A stretch of 64,000 nucleotides of DNA from NCBI GenBank assembly GCA_037043455.1, contig JAWPHD010001148.1, positions 187,001-251,000 on the forward strand, written 5' to 3'. Positions 59,732 through 64,000 of this stretch are shown piece after piece (within the stretch, counting starts at the first letter, position 1; every line of letters starts with the position of its first letter). The DNA comes from Cyrtodaria siliqua. Taxonomy: Eukaryota; Mollusca; Bivalvia; Adapedonta; Hiatellidae. The notes beneath the pieces are model-generated. The model saw nothing but the letters and a program-made list of their open reading frames with translations, was not told where the DNA came from and did no database searches. The position numbers and the translations under genes were made by a program.

Positions 59732-62700
59732 GGTCGTTTCTAGGACTGGTGTCTCCGGTGTCGGTATAAAGTGTCTGGGTTGGGGTATCAGCACCGAACT
59801 GATTGACCAGTGTCAGAATAATGTGACTGGGGGGTATCATGTCTACTACGGCGTGGTATTCCAGTGTGGCAGCACTATAAAGAAACCATTGAGTTCGCTG
59901 CTTCAAATAGACATATCATCACATCACACGCAAAAACACACAGATACAAATCCAGACTCCATTTTCTGTTAGAAATACACACACACACACACCAGCACCG
60001 AAAACTTGCACAGGAGTCGCCGTCTCGATAGTTCGAAAACACCGCAGCGTGGCACAATGGTAGAGCGTTCGCCTCACATGCGGTAGGTCGTGGGTTTATC
60101 CACGTTCAGCACTTTTCATAAGGGTGGTTTCTAGGACTGGTGTCTCCGGTGTCAGTATAAAGTGTCTGGGTTGGGGTATCAGCACCAAACTGATTGGCCA
60201 GTGTCAGAATAATGTGACTGGGGGGTTATCATGTCTACTACGGCGTGGTATTCCAGTGTGGCAGCACTATAAAGAAACCATTGAGTTCGCTGCTTCAAGT
60301 AGACATATCACATTACACGCAAAAACACACAGATACAAATCCAGACTCCATTTTCTGTTAAAAATACACACACACACACACACACACACCAGCACCGAAA
60401 ACTTGCACTGGAGTCGCCGTCTCGATAGTTCGAAAACACCGCAGCGTGGCACAATGGTAGAGCGTTCGCCTCACATGCGGTAGGTCGTGGGTTTATCCAC
60501 GGCCGGGTCATACCAAAGACTTCATAAAAGCGGCACTAGAAGCCTACTCCCTTGCTTGACGTTCAGCACTTTTCAAAAGGGTGGTTTCTAGGACTGGTGT
60601 CTCCGGTGTCGGTATAAAGTGTCTGGGTTGGGGTATCAGCACCGAACTGATTGACCAGTGTCAGAATAATGTGACTGGGGGGTTATCATGTCTACTACGG
60701 CGTGGTATTCCAGTGTGGCAGCACTATAAAGAAACCATTGAGTTCGCTGCTTCAAGTAGACATATCACATCACACGCAAAAACACACAGATACAAATCCA
60801 GACTCCATTTTCTGTTAGAAATACACACACACACACACACACCCCAGCACCGAAAACTTGCACAGGAGTCACCGTCTCAATAGTTCGAAAACACCGCAGC
60901 GTGGCACAATGGTAGAGCGTTCGCCTCACATGCGGTAGGTCGTTGGTTTATCCACGGCCGGGTCATACCAAAGACTTCATAAAAGCGGCACTAGTAGCCT
61001 ACTCCCTTGCTTGACGTTCAGCACTTTTCAAAAGGGTGGTTTCTAGGACTGGTGTCTCCGGTGTCGGTATAAAGTGTCTGGGTTGGGGTATCAGCACCGA
61101 ACTAATTGACCAGTGTCAGAATAATGTGACTGGGGGGTATCATGTCTACTACGGCGTGGTATTCCAGTGTGGCAGCACTATAAAGAAACCATTGAGTTCG
61201 CTGCTTCAAGTAGACATATCATCACATCACACGCAAAACACACAGATACAAATCCAGACTCCATTTTCTGTTAGAAATACACACACACACACCAGCACCG
61301 AAAACTTGCACAGGAGTCGCTGTCTCGATAGTTAGAAAACACCGCAGCGTGGCACAATGGTAGAGCGTTCGCCTCAAATGCGGTAGGTCGTGGGTTTATC
61401 CACGTTCAGCACTTTTCAAAAGGGTGGTTTCTAGGACTGGTGTCTCCGGTGTCAGTATAAAGTGTCTGGGTTGGGGTATCAGCACCGAACTGATTGACCA
61501 GTGTCAGAATAATGTGACTGGGGGGTTATCATGTCTACTACGGCGTGGTATTCCAGTGTGGCAGCACTATAAAGAAACCATTGAGTTCGCTGCTTCAAGT
61601 AGACATATCACATTACACGCAAAAACACACAGATACAAATCCAGACTCCATTTTCTGTTAAAAATACACACACACACACACACACACACCAGCACCGAAA
61701 ACTTGCACTGGAGTCGCCGTCTCGATAGTTCGAAAACACCGCAGCGTGGCACAATGGTAGAGCGTTCGCCTCACATGCGGTAGGTCGTGGTTTTATCCAT
61801 GGCCGGGTCATACCAAAGACTTCATAAAAGCGGCACTAGAAGCCTACTCCCTTGCTTGACGTTTAGTACTTTTCAAAAGGGTGGTTTCTAGGACTGGTGT
61901 CTCCGGTGTCAGTATAAAGTGTCTGGGTTGGGGTATCAGCACCGAACTGATTGACCAGTGTCAGAATAATGTGACTGGGGGGTTATCATGTCTACTACGG
62001 CGTGGTATTCCAGTGTGGCAGCACTATAAAGAAACCATTGAGTTCGCTGCTTCAAGTAGACATATCACATCACACGCAAAAACACACAGATACAAATCCA
62101 GACTCCATTTTCTGTTAGAAATACACACACACACACACACACCAGCACCGAAAACTTGCACAGGAGTCGCCGTCTCGATAGTTCGAAAACACCGCAGCGT
62201 GGCACAATGGTAGAGCGTTCGCCTCACATGCGGTAGGTCGTTGGGTTTATCCACGGCCGGGTCATACCAAAGACTTCATAAAAGCGGCACTAGTAGCCTA
62301 CTCCCTTGCTTGACGTTCAGCACTTTTCAAAAGGGTGGTTTCTAGGACTGGTGTCTCCGGTGCCGGTATAAAGTGTCTGGGTTGGGGTATCAGCACCGAA
62401 CTGATTGACCAGTGTCAGAATAATGTGACTGGGGGGTATCATGTCTACTACGGCGTGGTATTCCAGTGTGGCAGCACTATAAAGAAACCATTGAGTTCGC
62501 TGCTTCAAGTAGACATATCATCACATCACACGCAAAAACACACAGATACAAATCCAGACTCCATTTTCTGTTAGAAATACACACACACACACACACACCA
62601 GCACCGAAAACTTGCACAGGAGTCGCCGTCTCGATAGTTCGAAAACACCGCAGTGTGGCACAATGGTAGAGCGTTCGCCTCACATGCGGTAGGTCGTTGG

Positions 62701-63106
62701 TTTATCCACGGCCGGGTCATACCAAAGACTTCATAAAAGCGGCACTAGTAGCCTACTCCCTTGCTTGACGTTCAGCACTTTTCAAAAGGGTGGTTTCTAG
62801 GACTGGTGTCTCCGGTGTCGGTATAAAGTGTCTGGGTTGGGGTATCAGCACCGAACTGATTGACCAGTGTCAGAATAATGTGACTGGGGGGTATCATGTC
62901 TACTACGGCGTGGTATTCCAGTGTGGCAGCACTATAAAGAAACCATTGAGTTCGCTGCTTCAAGTAGACATATCATCACATCACACGCAAAAACACACAG
63001 ATACAAATCCAGACTCCATTTTCTGTTAGAAATACACACACACACACACACACACACACAACTTTCGCAGGAGTCACCGTCTCGATAGTTCGAAAACACC
63101 GCAGTG

Positions 63107-63159
63107 TGGCACAATGGTAGATCGTTCGCCTCACATGCGGTAGGTCGTGGGTTTAATCC
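63107..63159 (+). promoter_or_regulatory. tRNA-like head of the last array unit with intact A and B boxes
   Basis: A box TGGCACAATGG at 63107-63117, anticodon-arm region TTCGC-CTCACAT-GCGGT (CAC, Val-like), T arm CGTGG-GTTTAAT-CCACG with B box GGGTTTAATCC at 63149-63159. The inner array units have GTTTAT here, one base less. The acceptor arms do not pair, so this is a SINE promoter rather than a tRNA gene. Confidence 0.7.
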
Positions 63160-63340
63160 ACGGCCGGGTCATGCCAAAGACTTCATAAAAATGGCACTAG
63201 TAGCCTACTCCCTTGCTTGACGCTCAGCACTTTTCAAAGGGTGGTTTCTAGGACTGGTTTGCCCGGTGTCAGTATAAAGTGTCTTGGTTTGGGTATCAGC
63301 ACCGAAACCTTGCGCAGGAGTCGCCATCGTGATTGTGTGA

Positions 63341-63399
63341 AAAACCACACATATATACATCGGATGATGATTGTGTACGACGTAGTGTTTACATGTATC
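63341..63399. other. Short junction sequence
   Basis: Links the array to satellite A; unrelated to either (ACATATATACATCGGATGA). Confidence 0.5.
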
Positions 63400-63585
63400 C
63401 ATGAACCTGTAGCAACTACAACTGCCAGAAATGTCCATGGGTACCACAACCACTACAGCTGGCAGAAGTGTCCACCTGGTAATTACAACTACAACTGTCA
63501 ACAGTGTTCACGGGGTACCTAGAAGAAGTACTACAATAGGCACCATTCAGGACTGGATACCTACAACTGGCGACAGTGTCCACCA
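63400..63585 (+). repeat. Satellite A, right remnant
   Basis: About five diverged A units (GTAGCAACTACAACTGCCAG, GTGTCCACCAGGTACC) and one C-like unit (GAAGAAGTACTACAATAGGC). Confidence 0.85.
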
Positions 63586-63785
63586 GGTACCTACATATTT
63601 TCTTTCTTGTAGCAGGTTAAGACAATTTGTGGAGGTCAACAAATTTTAATTAGAAAACTTTCATTAATTAGATTGGCAAATAATGTTTGGAGGGCATCCT
63701 CAAACTGATGGATTCGGGGTAATAACTTCCGTTAGGAGAGATATTCCAAATATGAAACGTGTGTAGTGGTTTTCTAAGTATAGAT
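63586..63785 (+). repeat. Right-edge module E, copy 2
   Basis: TACATATTTTCTTTCTTGTAGCAGG is split as TACATATTTT and TTGTAGCAGGTTAA; with GAGATATT and GTGTGTAGTGGTTTTCTA it aligns to 8191-8290, apart from an extra stretch of about 100 bp here (63630-63735). Confidence 0.6.
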
Positions 63786-63825
63786 AACCTTCAACTATCG
63801 AATTAATAGACAGGGATGGGCTCTT

Positions 63826-63990
63826 CATTTGCCTTCGCCAGTCGCCATAGGCGAAATCAAATTGCAAATGGCGAAACTTTTGTCAAGTGCTTTCGCCAAT
63901 TTGGCTAAAGTCATTTTAACCCATGTAAACTGACGGCTGGTATTGGCGAACTTGGCGAAAGTAGCGAAAGTAGCGAAAGGAACAAGTTCG
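63826..63990. repeat. Cluster of GGCGAA / TTCGCC motifs
   Basis: TTCGCC and GGCGAA or AGCGAA occur about ten times in 165 bp, in both orientations (CCTTCGCCAGTCGCC, TATTGGCGAACTTGGCGAAA, GTAGCGAAAGTAGCGAAAGG). No frame is open across it. It runs close to the right end of the window. Confidence 0.8.
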
Positions 63991-64000
63991 TGGGCGCGGC

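Larger units (their letters stand above)
48131..63340 (+). repeat. SINE-derived tandem array, about 34 units of 388-475 bp
   Basis: Each unit has, in order: GTGGTTTCTAGGACTGGTGT, a TATAAAGTGTCTGGG part, GACCAGTGTCAGAATAATGT, GGCAGCACTATAAAG, a (CA)n tract of 8-20 repeats, CAGCACCGAAAACTTGCACA, a tRNA-like head (TGGCACAATGGTAGAGCG, CCTCACATGCGG, GTGGGTTTATCCAC), then CATACCAAAGACTTCATAAA and CCCTTGCTTGACGTTCAGCA. Unit starts include 48136, 48590, 49037, 49426, 49883 and so on to 62790. Units are mostly over 97 percent alike by eye. The frames of 60-119 codons found in every unit on both strands are repeat artefacts. The array is flanked by satellite A on both sides. Confidence 0.93.

Noticed and set aside
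48131..63340. About 100 open frames of 60-119 codons on both strands
   Set aside because: They are copies of the same array unit in different frames; lengths change with (CA)n number and end in random stops. No domain is visible.
48131..63340. A cluster of tRNA-Val genes
   Set aside because: The heads have A and B boxes but no pairing acceptor arms, a T-loop one base short and no terminator right after; they are SINE heads.

Overview
The window is nuclear DNA from an animal, most likely a bivalve mollusc (probably heterodont). It has no dense gene content, spliced exons with GT-AG borders, a tRNA-derived SINE, and many elements built like the bivalve pearl/CvE group: a short CCGT-rich tract followed by tandem units of about 160 bp. 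The bivalve assignment rests on recognising these repeat types, not on a search. By eye, well over 80 percent of the window is repeats. Most long open frames are by-products of tandem repeats without stop codons, so they are not listed as genes.

Layout. 1-8290 and 36738-48130 are two blocks of one compound satellite. Its modules are A (30 or 39 bp, a KpnI-type GGTACC in nearly every unit), B (52 bp), inverted B, C (42 bp), a non-tandem tail T of about 200 bp, and a right-edge piece E. 8496-9667, 10930-11265, 14440-17043, 21041-24919, 27698-29721, 30690-32605 and 34790-36152 are pearl-like or Helitron-like non-autonomous elements, several nested. 17336-19560 is a separate 64-bp satellite. 26516-27430 holds two clusters of short palindromes around a MITE. 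48131-63340 is an array of about 34 units of 389-475 bp, each carrying a tRNA-like SINE head, arranged in higher-order repeats and embedded in satellite A. 63400-63780 returns to satellite A and the E edge, and the window ends in a GGCGAA-rich stretch.

Genes. Two spliced genes can be supported. On the + strand, exons at 9717-9795, 12827-12864 and 32906-33116 fit together in phase. They would encode the C-terminal part of an unrecognised basic, probably nuclear protein, with a 3' UTR of about 1.5 kb ending at a poly(A) signal near 34665 and a last intron of about 20 kb full of transposons. On the - strand, inside that intron, is a compact two-exon gene (14047 down to 13269) for a 61-residue cysteine-rich peptide. 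It resembles the C-x-C ... C-C core of the P2X7-type cytoplasmic domain. A second frame continues the similarity past its stop, so it may be frameshifted.

Everything between is intergenic or intronic. The interest of the window lies in how its repeats were assembled: a SINE turned into a satellite with higher-order structure, a modular satellite whose main family has only unit lengths divisible by three, recurrent inversion at the same palindrome, and several element families sharing a 3' hairpin-CTTG end.
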